In this document: positions 21,579 through 29,613 of the stretch, piece after piece
How positions within the stretch are numbered: the first letter of the stretch is position 1
Layout: the number at the start of each line of letters is the position of its first letter
Assembly (NCBI RefSeq): GCF_012035195.1
Contig: NZ_JAAVJH010000006.1
Location: forward strand, 62,001 to 126,000
From: Sphingomonas corticis
Lineage (GTDB): Bacteria > Pseudomonadota > Alphaproteobacteria > Sphingomonadales > Sphingomonadaceae
DNA length: 64,000 nucleotides
Direction of reading: 5' to 3'
Position numbers and translations under genes: made by a program
Notes under the pieces: generated by a model
Told to the model about the DNA's origin: nothing
Databases searched by the model: none
What the model saw: only the letters and a program-made list of their open reading frames with translations

Positions 21579-22586
21579 CTAGGAAGAAGCGTCATTTTGG
21601 CCAACCGCTTTCTTAGGCTTTTTATTACGATGACAGGATGCCGCAGGCGTCGTTATCGTTGCGGCTGCGGTGCTTCGAGGCGCGCCACCGAACCTAGTCA
21701 TCCGTGACGCCTCGACGTGCAACTCGACTGTGGGGTGCCTGAATTGCCACGTCTCGATCAGGAATAGGGCCGCGGCGCCGGCTGAATGGATGGCGAGTCG
21801 TGCGATCCTGGCATCAATGTAACGGGCGTGCCCGCGTTCGCGGCCATGCGCGTCGCCGCCATGCGTGCGAAGGCTGCCGATGCCATGGATGCACGCCGCC
21901 AGCCCGCCGAGCGTTGTCCTGACGTCTTCGGCGACTTCGCTTTTGAATTCGCCCTTGGGATCAAGGCCGAGCTGGTCGCGGACTGTGCGGAACAATGTCT
22001 GGATGTCGCGCTTGGCAGGCATCTCCACGCCCAGTTCGACGATGATCGACCGGCATACGCTCTCGACGACCGCGCAGGCGGACGTGACCGCGTCCTCGGG
22101 ATCGGTGTCGGCGTTGGCGAGCGCGCGCTCCAGATCGCGGGTGACGGTATCGAAGTTGATCGGCGTGAGCGCGGCGCTCAGCGCACCGACCACCGGGGCG
22201 TTCGACTGGGCATCGACCAGTTCGACCTTGGTGCCGCGGCGCCGGATCGCCAGCTGGTCGAAGGCTAGCCGCTGGTTCAGATACTCGATGACGGCGGCGC
22301 CCTTGTCCGGGTCATCTATGAAGTCAGCCGGATTGGCGGCGGCCTCGATGATGGTGCGCAGGATCTGGGTGTCACCCCTCGCGACGACCCCCTCGATCTC
22401 GGCAGCGAGGGTCGGGACGCGCGAGCCGCTTCCGATCGCCATCCTGACGCCGCAGGCGCGCATGAACGCGTCGATCTTGGGAGCCGAGCGGTAGATGCCG
22501 ATCGAGGGCGCGACGCTGTTGCCGCTCCCGCCGGAGATGACCTGGACGAGCGCTTCGACAGACTGTGGTGAAAGAAACGGCTGCAT
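21579..22586 (-). CDS. Abortive-infection protein with Abi_C domain
   Basis: A 335-residue protein. The C-terminal part has the typical Abi_C block: LGGLAACIHGIGSLRTHGGDAHGR at 235-258 region followed by ARLAIHSAGAAALFLIETW, in which the R-x2-GDAHGR and the helix ending in ETW are conserved. Proteins with this domain cause abortive infection, stopping phage growth at the cost of the cell. The N-terminal 200 residues are not recognised. It is the first gene of the co-directional unit, 12 bp before the HTH gene, so it is probably expressed with BREX. The basic Ser/Ala-rich tail after about residue 300 looks unstructured. Confidence 0.75.
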   Translation of the reverse strand: MQPFLSPQSVEALVQVISGGSGNSVAPSIGIYRSAPKIDAFMRACGVRMAIGSGSRVPTLAAEIEGVVARGDTQILRTIIEAAANPADFIDDPDKGAAVIEYLNQRLAFDQLAIRRRGTKVELVDAQSNAPVVGALSAALTPINFDTVTRDLERALANADTDPEDAVTSACAVVESVCRSIIVELGVEMPAKRDIQTLFRTVRDQLGLDPKGEFKSEVAEDVRTTLGGLAACIHGIGSLRTHGGDAHGRERGHARYIDARIARLAIHSAGAAALFLIETWQFRHPTVELHVEASRMTRFGGAPRSTAAATITTPAASCHRNKKPKKAVGQNDASS

Positions 22587-22616
22587 CTTCGGTCGATCTC
22601 TTTATGGACGTCGATG

Positions 22617-22646
22617 CTAACATCGGTGTGGTGCGCAGATTCTCAA
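22617..22646 (-). promoter_or_regulatory. Possible promoter of the abi-BREX operon
   Basis: On the minus strand TTGAGA (22646-22641) and TGTTAG (22622-22617) stand 18 bp apart, about 30 bp before the abi start. This is the only sigma70-like pair I see in the 95-bp gap. The match is partial. Confidence 0.35.
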
Positions 22647-22681
22647 CTCATCGAGCGCAAACGCCACCACCGGTCTTTTCC

Positions 22682-23551
22682 TCATGATTGCCGTAGCCGA
22701 AGTCGCTCTGGCATCTGAGCAGCGCACTGCGACAGTGCATCGGCTAGCCCCGCCGCCGCTTCGGCCGTGTCCTGGGCCGACGCCTTCCAGCGGGCGATCC
22801 CCGGAATGGCCGTGACGTCCGGGCTATAGGAGCAGGCGACACCTGCGTCCGGATCCCGCGCGGCGATGCCGTGGACATCCGGACGGAGAAGGTGGTCGAC
22901 GAGCAGCAATTCGTGCCGATCGGCCACACCCCGCATGATGCGTCCGGTGATTTGGTCAGCGGAACCCAGACCGCCGCGTTCGCAAGCGAGCGCCGCGCGT
23001 AACCGCCGTCGGAGTTCGGCCCGGAAGGCTTCCCGAGATACGTCTTGTGCCGTGCAGGCGGCTTCGCCGGTGGTGCCGGTGGCAATCGCCAATGCCACAT
23101 CTGCCATGCCGGACCGCAATCTCGATTGCCGACGTGCTTCTGCGGCTTCCGATGCGGCGCGGCGTCGATTGCGTGTCTCCTGCTCCGCGATCAGGTCCGC
23201 CTCGATCTCGCGCCGGATGGCGGTCAGCGTCCCGGCAGACATGTCGATCGGCCGTTGAAGGTCCGCCCGTGACAGCCTGCGCGGGCGGGTTCCGTCGGGG
23301 ATCGGGAGCCGCGAGCCGTATTGGGATGGCGTCCACCACGCTGCTGACGGAACGCTCAGTCCCTCGCGCCGCGCGATCTTTGCCACCTCGCGCCTGGTCA
23401 GGCCGAGCAGCGCGAAGCTGACGTCGGCGTCGTCGGCGTCGGTGTCCCAGATCAGGGTCCGGAACGCGGCGACCGTCGGTATGGGCAGCGGCCCTACCGG
23501 GCCACGCGTCCAGCGACGACCGGGCCGGCCGGACGTGCCGACCGCGAGCAC
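22682..23551 (-). CDS. Unknown cargo protein, probably the 3' part of a frameshifted gene
   Basis: Up to 289 residues from GTG 23551. Not recognised. The middle is a charged helix rich in Arg, Ala and Glu (about 130-165), probably coiled coil; the C-terminal half has LRPDVHGIAARDPDAG and a helical end. It overlaps the next upstream frame by 58 bp. Reading across 23552-23560 with one extra C would give a smooth join (HDGNTF-PAVLAVG) with that frame, so the two are likely one gene of about 423 residues broken by a 1-nt deletion. The start given is therefore uncertain. Confidence 0.5.
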   Translation of the reverse strand: MLAVGTSGRPGRRWTRGPVGPLPIPTVAAFRTLIWDTDADDADVSFALLGLTRREVAKIARREGLSVPSAAWWTPSQYGSRLPIPDGTRPRRLSRADLQRPIDMSAGTLTAIRREIEADLIAEQETRNRRRAASEAAEARRQSRLRSGMADVALAIATGTTGEAACTAQDVSREAFRAELRRRLRAALACERGGLGSADQITGRIMRGVADRHELLLVDHLLRPDVHGIAARDPDAGVACSYSPDVTAIPGIARWKASAQDTAEAAAGLADALSQCAAQMPERLRLRQS

Positions 23552-23952
23552 CGCTGGAATGTGTTCCCGTCGTGGGGATATATCGGTCCGCTACGGTCAG
23601 GCCCGCCAAGCCTCGACCATGGTTCGGGGTGCGGGACGACCGCATAGCTGCCCGCGCTCGACCATTCGAAGTGCACCAGCGGGATCGGCATGTCGGCCGG
23701 TAGCGACGGGTCGAGGGGGTCACGCGGAGCTTCCAGCCCCTTGCGCATCCGGTGCCAGTGCGACTGGCTGGGCCTGTTGACCGCATACATGTTGCAGAGC
23801 CAGCTTGCGTTGGTGTCGAGCGCGGCGGAGACGGTCGTCTCAGGCATCGACCAGATCCAGTCGTGCAGGTCCGCACGCGTCATCCACGAGACCTGCGGCG
23901 CGTCGGGATCGAGCAGGATCCGGTTGCCATGCGTCGCGGATCGTCTGATCAC
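23494..23952 (-). CDS. Unknown cargo protein, probably the 5' part of a frameshifted gene
   Basis: A 152-residue frame with a good protein-like N-terminus (dispersed Trp, Asp, Pro; WMTRADLHDWIWSMPETTVS). The segment after about residue 133 turns into an Arg/Ala/Gly-rich tail (SRSARPAGPVVAGRVAR), as expected when the frame is lost. The real continuation is probably the 22682-23551 frame. Function unknown. It sits among short unknown genes that all point toward the abi-BREX operon. Confidence 0.5.
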   Translation of the reverse strand: MIRRSATHGNRILLDPDAPQVSWMTRADLHDWIWSMPETTVSAALDTNASWLCNMYAVNRPSQSHWHRMRKGLEAPRDPLDPSLPADMPIPLVHFEWSSAGSYAVVPHPEPWSRLGGPDRSGPIYPHDGNTFQRCSRSARPAGPVVAGRVAR

Positions 23953-24039
23953 CTTCAGTTGGGAGAGCTGCTTTTCCGTTCATACTGCACCATCATCCCG
24001 ACAGGTTCGCGTCTTCCGTCCGCGTCGCCGCCTGCGCGA

Positions 24040-24189
24040 TCAGCCGCACAGTTTCCGTCCTTCCTGGATGAGGTCGCCGATGTTGATCCGCACCGTGGGT
24101 CCGTTCCTGGATCCCGCCACGCGCAGTTCTCCCATCATTCGGCTACCCGCGATAGCGGCGAGCAAGAGTAGCACGAACAGACCGACCAT
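24040..24189 (-). CDS. Small single-span membrane protein (49 aa)
   Basis: A short frame from ATG 24189 to TGA 24040-24042. GGGGAGAA stands just upstream as a strong ribosome site. The product begins with a 15-residue hydrophobic segment (MVGLFVLLLLAAIAG) followed by a polar tail with VRINIGDLIQEGRK. It fits a small inner-membrane protein anchored by its N-terminus with the tail in the cytoplasm or periplasm. Function unknown; location between cargo genes of an antiphage transposon makes a role as an effector or accessory subunit possible. Confidence 0.5.
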   Translation of the reverse strand: MVGLFVLLLLAAIAGSRMMGELRVAGSRNGPTVRINIGDLIQEGRKLCG

Positions 24190-24284
24190 GAATTCTCCCC
24201 GTGCTGCTGACTATCGGCTGGCCTTCCACTGACTATCGACGACAACCGGGGTCAGCACCATACTGAAATCCCTGCATCTCATGC

Positions 24285-24848
24285 TCAGTCCCGACCGTTC
24301 GGTGAGATGGCGTCGATGGCAACGACGTCCTTGATGTTCACGGATCCGTTCGCGACGCCCGACACCTTCCGGTCGGTTGCGTCGTCGTCCTCGGCGTCGC
24401 AGTGCTGGATGGCGTGCCACTCTCCCAGCGTCGGGACGAAGGCGAGGACGTTGGTGTGGACGCGGTTGTGCCGGAAGCCGACGATGTCGGCGCGCGCGTC
24501 GACCTTCATCACCTTGAGCAGGTGCTCGGCGACGAACAGGCCGATCCGCTGCGACACGGCGGTCCGGAACTCCTCCGTCCTGAACGGGCCGCCGAACCCG
24601 CCTGCGCCGGCCGGACTGGCGACGGCGAAGTAATAGTCCTTGCAGAGGTAGTATGCGAAATACGGCAGGCCCGAGCGGGACCTGAGCATCACCTCGAAGA
24701 TCTGCCCCTCGAGGTGGGTCTTCGGCCAAGCGTTCACGGTGTCTCCCGTGAAGAGCACCTTTCCTCCCCGGCTTACCGAGGCGACCTCGACGTCATGGTT
24801 CATCACCTTGAACCGGCTGGCCGGCTTCGACCCGAACATTCCGAACAT
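24285..24848 (-). CDS. Unknown cargo protein (187 aa)
   Basis: Starts at ATG 24848 (MFGMFGSKPASRF), preceded by AAAGGGG at good distance; a GTG nine codons-worth upstream is less likely. The protein is balanced in composition and has the segments GGKVLFTGDTVNAWPKTHLEG, LPYFAYYLCKDYYFAVASP and RTAVSQRIGLFVAEHLLKVMK, suggesting a compact alpha/beta fold. No motif is recognised. Gap to the upstream gene is 125 bp, to the small membrane gene 95 bp. Confidence 0.65.
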   Translation of the reverse strand: MFGMFGSKPASRFKVMNHDVEVASVSRGGKVLFTGDTVNAWPKTHLEGQIFEVMLRSRSGLPYFAYYLCKDYYFAVASPAGAGGFGGPFRTEEFRTAVSQRIGLFVAEHLLKVMKVDARADIVGFRHNRVHTNVLAFVPTLGEWHAIQHCDAEDDDATDRKVSGVANGSVNIKDVVAIDAISPNGRD

Positions 24849-24973
24849 TTGCTCAACCCCTTTCGCCCGCACTGTTCATGGATGGATCGCGCGGTTGCCA
24901 GGGGTTTTAGGACGAAAGTCGTCCGCGACGAAGCGATCACCATTTTTCCTGCTCGCGCCGGCGATCCCGTCGG

Positions 24974-25258
24974 TCACATCCGCTCCAGGCAGCTTATGAG
25001 GTGCCGTTGTGTCATCGCGCCGGTGTAGATCAGGGCGTGGCCGATCGAGGCCCCGGTCGCGGTCGCGTGACGGACGGCCAGGTCGAACTGGTCCGCGCCG
25101 ATCGCCCCGGTCGCGACCAGGGTCCTTCCGAACTCGTTCTGGTCTTCGAGCGCCCAGCTGATGCTGACACGCTCATCTGTCGCGTCGACCTCGGCTTGGA
25201 TCCTCCCCTGATGTGCTTCGGCGTCGAGGGAGGCTGCGGGCCGTTGCGTATCGTCCAT
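24974..25258 (-). CDS. Short protein resembling the GspE/MshE N-terminal domain
   Basis: A 94-residue protein from ATG 25258. The C-terminal 60 residues read FGRTLVATGAIGADQFDLAV followed by GASIGHALIYTGAMTQRHL, that is two copies of a L-G-x-L-V-x-x-G-x-[IL]-x-x-x-Q-[LF] pattern. This is the pattern of MshEN/GspE N-terminal domains, which in other proteins bind cyclic di-GMP. The match is by eye and no ATPase follows, so a nucleotide-sensing role is only a suggestion. Confidence 0.5.
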   Translation of the reverse strand: MDDTQRPAASLDAEAHQGRIQAEVDATDERVSISWALEDQNEFGRTLVATGAIGADQFDLAVRHATATGASIGHALIYTGAMTQRHLISCLERM

Positions 25259-25355
25259 GATGGCCTTTAGCGATGTTCCCGTTCGAAATGGAATGACGGC
25301 GGCGCGTCGCGCCGACGGCGAACCGGCAGGAAAGCCCCGCCCCCAACGAGCGTAG

Positions 25356-25889
25356 TCAGGCCGCGAGCGCCCTGCCCTCGGCGAGGATAGCCTCGGCCGC
25401 CCGGCGGATGCGCGCGGCAGCGATGCGTTGGCCGAACGCCGGGTGCGTGGCGGGCCGCCCGTCGCGGCGCTGCAGCCGTCCGTCCACGCCCATGACGAGG
25501 TGCAGGTCCTGCGCCGGGTCAAGCGGCACGAGCGCTCCCTGCGCTGCGGCCGAGTCCGCGAACGCGCTGCAGTAGCCGATCCATGCGCTGTCCTCGCCCG
25601 CCTGGACCACCAGCAGCTTGTCCGTGCCGTCGGCATCCGGGGGGCCGAGCACGCAGACCGCGTCGCTGCCGCTTGCGAGCGCGAGGCGGACGAGTGAGAA
25701 CTCCTCTTCCTCGCTCCGGAGGTCGGCTTGGATGACCAGGGTGTCGCGTTCACCGGCGAGTGGGTGGGCGATTGCGCCCTCCAGCGCGAGTGCCGCGATG
25801 GTGCGCAGACCGCACATCGAAAGCACATCGGCAACCGGAAGGACATCGCTCTGATCATCGAACATGTTCGAAAGGAAAACGTCTTTCAT
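25356..25889 (-). CDS. Unknown cargo protein (177 aa)
   Basis: Starts at ATG 25889 with AGGAG upstream. The product is acidic in its first half (LRSEEEEFSLVRLALASGSD) and has hydrophobic strands AVCVLGPP and KLLVVQAGE, then a helical, Ala/Arg-rich end. No family recognised. It is the first gene of the leftward series of unknown genes running toward the abi-BREX operon (25889 down to 22682), with gaps of 90-130 bp, so the series may be one operon. Confidence 0.6.
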   Translation of the reverse strand: MKDVFLSNMFDDQSDVLPVADVLSMCGLRTIAALALEGAIAHPLAGERDTLVIQADLRSEEEEFSLVRLALASGSDAVCVLGPPDADGTDKLLVVQAGEDSAWIGYCSAFADSAAAQGALVPLDPAQDLHLVMGVDGRLQRRDGRPATHPAFGQRIAAARIRRAAEAILAEGRALAA

Positions 25890-26584
25890 CGTTTCTTAAC
25901 TCCTAGCTGTATACGGCGAAGCCGCGGGGCCGGGCTCGGCCTCGCCTTTTCCCCTCCCTACGGCTTCACACCCCGATGGCCGCCGCCACGGGCTTCCTGC
26001 CGGGCCGACGGGCTCCGGCCGATGCTGGGCACCCGACTGGTCTGCCGCACGCGGATACGTCAGGCGGCGAGTTCAAGCGGCTTACCGGACTCTCACGCGA
26101 TGGGCGCGTCGGTCGGCAAAAACAGGTAACACCGGATTCCCTCTGGCTGATGAAAGCGAGATGCAGCTCGGTGCCGCCGATGCGGTCCCAGAACAGTCCC
26201 GTTTTCACGATGATCGTGTGCGGCCATCGACATTCGGAAGCCATTTTCCCTTCTGACGCCGCTGGCGGCTGCCGCGATCCAACTTCAATGAAAGTGGCTC
26301 GCGCCCAGCTGGCCGCGCGACGCGTGTGGCGCATGTCGGGGACCGGCTTATCGTGCGCGGCAGCTTGCGACGGCTTGAGACGACGCCGTCAGCGAGCCTG
26401 CGCCGGGGGTGAGATTCCCGCGCGGCCGCTCCGTTCGACACTAGAAGCGCGATATCGCCGACAATCAGGCCGTCGCGGCGCTCGATCGCTGTCGGCTGGT
26501 GGACCCGCCGCTGCGCGGCGCTCCGGTCGTCGCGCTGAGGTTTCCGCTTCTCGTCGGAACGCGGCCATCATACAACGTCCGGCG
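25890..26584. other. Gap of 695 bp without a convincing gene
   Basis: A GC-rich hairpin followed by TTTT lies at 25915-25950 (GGCGAAGCC against GGCCTCGCC, one mismatch). A minus-strand frame 25966-26244 (92 aa, start MASECRWPHTIIVKTG with AAGGG upstream) has a natural-looking first half and a Pro/Ser/Arg-rich second half; it may be a gene remnant. Otherwise I see nothing. Confidence 0.35.
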
Positions 26585-26977
26585 ATGAACATTGGCCAGG
26601 CATCGAAGGCGAGCGGCGTCTCGCAGCGGATGATCCGCCATTACGAGAAGCTGTCGCTGATCCCCGCCCCGCCGCGGCGGGATAGCGGATACCGCGACTA
26701 TTCGGACGCCGACGTCCACCGCCTGCGCTTCATCGCCAACGCGCGGGACCTGGGCTTACCGATCGGCGAGATCGCCGATCTGCTGTCGCTGTGGCACGAC
26801 CGTGGCCGCGGGGTCGCGGACGTGAAGGCGCTCGCCTTGGCGCGCGCGGCTGATCTGGGACGAAAGGCGGTCGCGCTGGAGCGGCTGCGCGCGACGCTCG
26901 TCGACCTAGCCGGTAGCTGCGACGGCGTTGACCGCCAGGAGTTCCCGTTCATCGACGGGGCGGCCGGGGAAGCCTGA
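26585..26977 (+). CDS. MerR-family transcription regulator (CueR/HmrR-like)
   Basis: A 130-residue regulator. The N-terminus MNIGQASKASGVSQRMIRHYE is the MerR winged HTH, with GYRDYSDADVHRLRFIANAR as the second part, then a dimerisation helix. In CueR/HmrR relatives two cysteines near the C-terminus bind copper (CxGxxxPxC). Here only SCDG remains; the second position reads EFPF, so metal sensing is doubtful. No copper-handling gene is nearby. It may have become a regulator of transposon cargo. A palindrome 100 bp downstream is a candidate operator. Confidence 0.82.
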   Translation: MNIGQASKASGVSQRMIRHYEKLSLIPAPPRRDSGYRDYSDADVHRLRFIANARDLGLPIGEIADLLSLWHDRGRGVADVKALALARAADLGRKAVALERLRATLVDLAGSCDGVDRQEFPFIDGAAGEA

Positions 26978-27079
26978 CCCGCCATTCACGCATCGCCGAG
27001 CATCCTCGCGTTGTCCCGATAACCGCCTTGTCCGCATTTAGTGGGCGCGGGCTGATGTTCCTAGATTGTTCTTGACATA

Positions 27080-27100
27080 ACCTTGACATCATGTCAGGGT
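27080..27100. promoter_or_regulatory. MerR-type operator palindrome
   Basis: A 21-bp near-perfect palindrome with core TGACAT-C-ATGTCA (27084-27096) and outer arms ACCT/GGGT. MerR-family operators have this form (ACCTTGAC...GTCAAGGT). A further TTGACA stands at 27072-27077. It lies 75 bp before the next gene's start, so that gene may be under control of the adjacent MerR regulator. Confidence 0.5.
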
Positions 27101-27174
27101 TTAAGTGCACGGGATCATTTCGTGCGCCGCGCTTGCGCCCGGCCGACGGAAGGAACTGACGAAAGGGACGACTG

Positions 27175-27795
27175 ATGCGAGAGATTGCCACCGCGGAGGC
27201 GCAGGGCCTGCCGCAGCTCATGGACATGCTGACCAACGTGGTCGTGACCTTGGACGCCGTCGGGGCGGATTCGTATTCCGACGTGTTCGTCTATGTGGCC
27301 GGGTGCCGCGACGGGCGGCCGATGGGCGAGCTCTCGCTCGAGCGGGGCGACATGTGGATCTCGACCCACGCCGATCACCGGCCGACGCCCGGCTACGTGC
27401 GCGCCAACGAGGTGTCGGACCGGCGCGCGCTGCTGCTCGCCGACCTCGTCTACCTGATGTGGCACTGGCGTTGGGACAGCGCCGAGGCGGCGCGGGTGCT
27501 GGGCGTCGGGGCGCAGACCCTCGACCTCTGGATCGGGAAGGCAGCGCAGGACGACGGCGAGACGATCCCGGCCGTCGTCGCCCAGCGCGCGCGTCGCCTG
27601 GTGGTGGTCGAGCACCTGCGACTCATCGTGGGCGTCGAGGACGCGCAGGCGGCGGCGTGGGTCGGCGACGACCGCGCCGCGTTCGGCGGCCGCTCGATCC
27701 GCGACCTGCTCGTGGACGACGGCGAGGTCGGCTTCCGCCGCGTCCTGCTGCTGCTCCTCAACCAGGTCGCAGCGACCAGCCATACCGTGCATTGA
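27175..27795 (+). CDS. Xre/MbcA/ParS-like protein (antitoxin-type toxin-binding domain)
   Basis: A 206-residue protein from ATG 27175 with GAAAGGGA upstream. The middle has an HTH-like SAEAARVLGVGAQTLDLW. The C-terminus (about 148-195) reads LRLIVGVEDAQAAAWVGDD then AFGGRSIRDLLVDDGEVGFRRVL, which matches the DUF2384 pattern (W-x-x-x-[PD]-x-x-x-x-G-x-[ST]-[PI]-x-x-L-L). That domain binds RES-type toxins in toxin-antitoxin pairs. No RES toxin follows; instead an exonuclease gene starts 8 bp later. Function therefore open: an orphan antitoxin or a DNA-binding partner of the exonuclease. Confidence 0.6.
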   Translation: MREIATAEAQGLPQLMDMLTNVVVTLDAVGADSYSDVFVYVAGCRDGRPMGELSLERGDMWISTHADHRPTPGYVRANEVSDRRALLLADLVYLMWHWRWDSAEAARVLGVGAQTLDLWIGKAAQDDGETIPAVVAQRARRLVVVEHLRLIVGVEDAQAAAWVGDDRAAFGGRSIRDLLVDDGEVGFRRVLLLLLNQVAATSHTVH

Positions 27796-27803
27796 GGCAC
27801 GGT

Positions 27804-28706
27804 GTGGCCGAAGCCGTCCAATCCGACGTGGAAGCCGCGCGGCGGCTGCTTGCGGCCGATGGCCGGTTCCGGGTGCTCGAGCGTGTCGCACTGCCTGACG
27901 GGCGCGTGCCGCTCGGCCCGATAGCGGGATCGAAAATCGGCATCTGTCTCGACACCGAAACGACCGGGCTCGACCCGGCCGTCGACAGCGTCATCGAGCT
28001 GGCGCTGAGGCGGTTCAGGTTCACGGCGGACGGCAAGATCGTCGCCCTCGACGCGCCGTTCGCCTGGCTCGAGGATCCGGGGGCGCCGCTCGATCCAGTC
28101 GTGTCCCGCCTCACCGGCCTGACCGACGCGGATCTGGCGGGCCGTGTCATAGACGGCGACGCCGCCACCACGCTGCTGCTGTCGGCGTCGCTGGTGGTGG
28201 CGCACAACAGCCGGTTCGACCGCCCGTTCGTCGAGGGCCGCCTGCCCGCGGTCGCCGGCCTGCGCTGGTCGTGCAGCATGGAGGAGGTCGACTGGGCCGG
28301 GGCCGGCTACGAGGGGCGGGCGCTGCGCTGGCTGCTCGACCAGGCAGGCTGGTTCTACGCGGCGCACCGTGCAGGCGACGACGTCGACGCTCTGATCGAG
28401 CTGCTGCGCCACCAGTTCGGCGACGGATCGACCGTGCTGTCGCACGTCCTCGCCGGGGCCGATCGGTGCGGCTGGCTGGTGCGTGCCGATGGGGCGCACT
28501 TCGACCGGAAGGACGTGCTGCGCCAGCGCGGCTATTTCTGGAACGGTTCCGCGAAGGTCTGGATGCGGGAGGTCGGTGACGAAGCGCTGGGTGACGAGCG
28601 CGAATGGCTCGATCGCGAGGTATATGCCCACGGGCACCGCGCCCGCGCATCCGGCCCGGTCGTGTCCCGGGTCGACGCCGGTAGCCGCTACCGTCGCTTG
28701 AACTGA
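27804..28706 (+). CDS. DEDDh-type 3'-5' exonuclease (DnaQ-like)
   Basis: A 300-residue protein. Exonuclease motif I is CLDTETTGLD, motif II is VVAHNSRFDRPF, and motif III is HRAGDDVDAL, giving the Asp-Glu-Asp-Asp set with His (DEDDh). This is the fold of the polymerase III epsilon subunit and RNase T. GTG 27804 is chosen because GAGG overlapping the upstream stop lies 6 nt before it; TTG 27792 is an alternative. About 100 extra residues at the C-terminus (FDRKDVLRQRGYFWNGSAKVWMREV) form a second small domain seen on some nuclease-associated proteins. Tight coupling to the ParS-like gene suggests joint action. Confidence 0.8.
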   Translation: MAEAVQSDVEAARRLLAADGRFRVLERVALPDGRVPLGPIAGSKIGICLDTETTGLDPAVDSVIELALRRFRFTADGKIVALDAPFAWLEDPGAPLDPVVSRLTGLTDADLAGRVIDGDAATTLLLSASLVVAHNSRFDRPFVEGRLPAVAGLRWSCSMEEVDWAGAGYEGRALRWLLDQAGWFYAAHRAGDDVDALIELLRHQFGDGSTVLSHVLAGADRCGWLVRADGAHFDRKDVLRQRGYFWNGSAKVWMREVGDEALGDEREWLDREVYAHGHRARASGPVVSRVDAGSRYRRLN

Positions 28707-28722
28707 GCTCGCCCGTATCCCT

Positions 28723-29565
28723 TCACCTCCAGGGCGAGGCCGCGAGATCCGAGCGGTCGTGGTCGGGCAGGATCGCGGCGAACCGGCTCGGCAGGCGGGC
28801 GAGCGAGCATTCCGGCACCTCGATGATCGCGCGCGTGTATCTCTGCCCCGTCCAGGATTTCCGTATGGTGTAGCCGGCCCGGTCGAGGAGCGGGTGACCG
28901 ACGAGCGCCGATACCGGCCGTCCGCTCAGCCCGATTGCCAGCGTGGCGGGTATCGATCTGCCTCTCGCCAAGACCTCGTGCCGGGTCTTTAGGAAGGTTT
29001 TGTCGCCGCCCTCGCGGTAGATGACACCACCACCCAGATCGATCGTCGCGCGCAGCAGGTCGCCGGTCGGCGGGCGCTCGACGTCGAGCGACGCGATCTG
29101 CTTCGGCCTCCCGATGGCGGGATCATTGGCGTATATCGCGATCGGCATCGCGTTGCTGTTGGTCGGCGCCCAGCGGACGTGCTCGAGCATGGTCTCGGCC
29201 GTCATGCCCGCCATCGCTAGCGCGTCGCGAAGCACCCGGGAGCAGCGCCAGGCCCAGGCCGGCGGATCCCATGCCAGGCGTCCGTCGATGGCTATGAGGC
29301 ATTCGCGGATCTCGGCGCCACGGGCCGCCCGGAGGGCTTCGGCGAGATCGAGCATGCGCCTGGCGCGTCGCTTGGGGCCGAAGGCATCGGGGACGACGAT
29401 CCGGCGCTGGTCGACGTCGATCAGGTATCCCCGATGGATTGCGCCTCCCACCGTCCTCGGCGGCAGCCTCGTTATGCCGGCATCAGCGATCGCCGCCGCC
29501 ACCTCGCCGCGCCTGTGCGGCGGAAGCAGGTCGAGCAGCCATTCGACTTCGGGATGTTGCGGCAT
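28723..29565 (-). CDS. Unknown cargo protein (280 aa)
   Basis: No family recognised. The protein has a normal composition, a helical N-terminal part (PEVEWLLDLLPPHRRGEVAAA) and a C-terminal part with several strand-like segments. It lies 48 bp after the inactive transposase-like gene on the same strand, so the two may be one transcript and act together. Its 3' end faces the exonuclease gene (16 bp between stops). The start ATG 29565 has a weak ribosome site. Confidence 0.6.
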   Translation of the reverse strand: MPQHPEVEWLLDLLPPHRRGEVAAAIADAGITRLPPRTVGGAIHRGYLIDVDQRRIVVPDAFGPKRRARRMLDLAEALRAARGAEIRECLIAIDGRLAWDPPAWAWRCSRVLRDALAMAGMTAETMLEHVRWAPTNSNAMPIAIYANDPAIGRPKQIASLDVERPPTGDLLRATIDLGGGVIYREGGDKTFLKTRHEVLARGRSIPATLAIGLSGRPVSALVGHPLLDRAGYTIRKSWTGQRYTRAIIEVPECSLARLPSRFAAILPDHDRSDLAASPWR

Positions 29566-29613
29566 CCTGCGTGGATAGGCGGGATCGCCGTATATGGGGT
29601 TAACGGGGCGTGC

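Noticed and set aside
27175..28706. Classical ParS-RES toxin-antitoxin pair
   Set aside because: The second gene has a clear DEDDh exonuclease set, not a RES domain.
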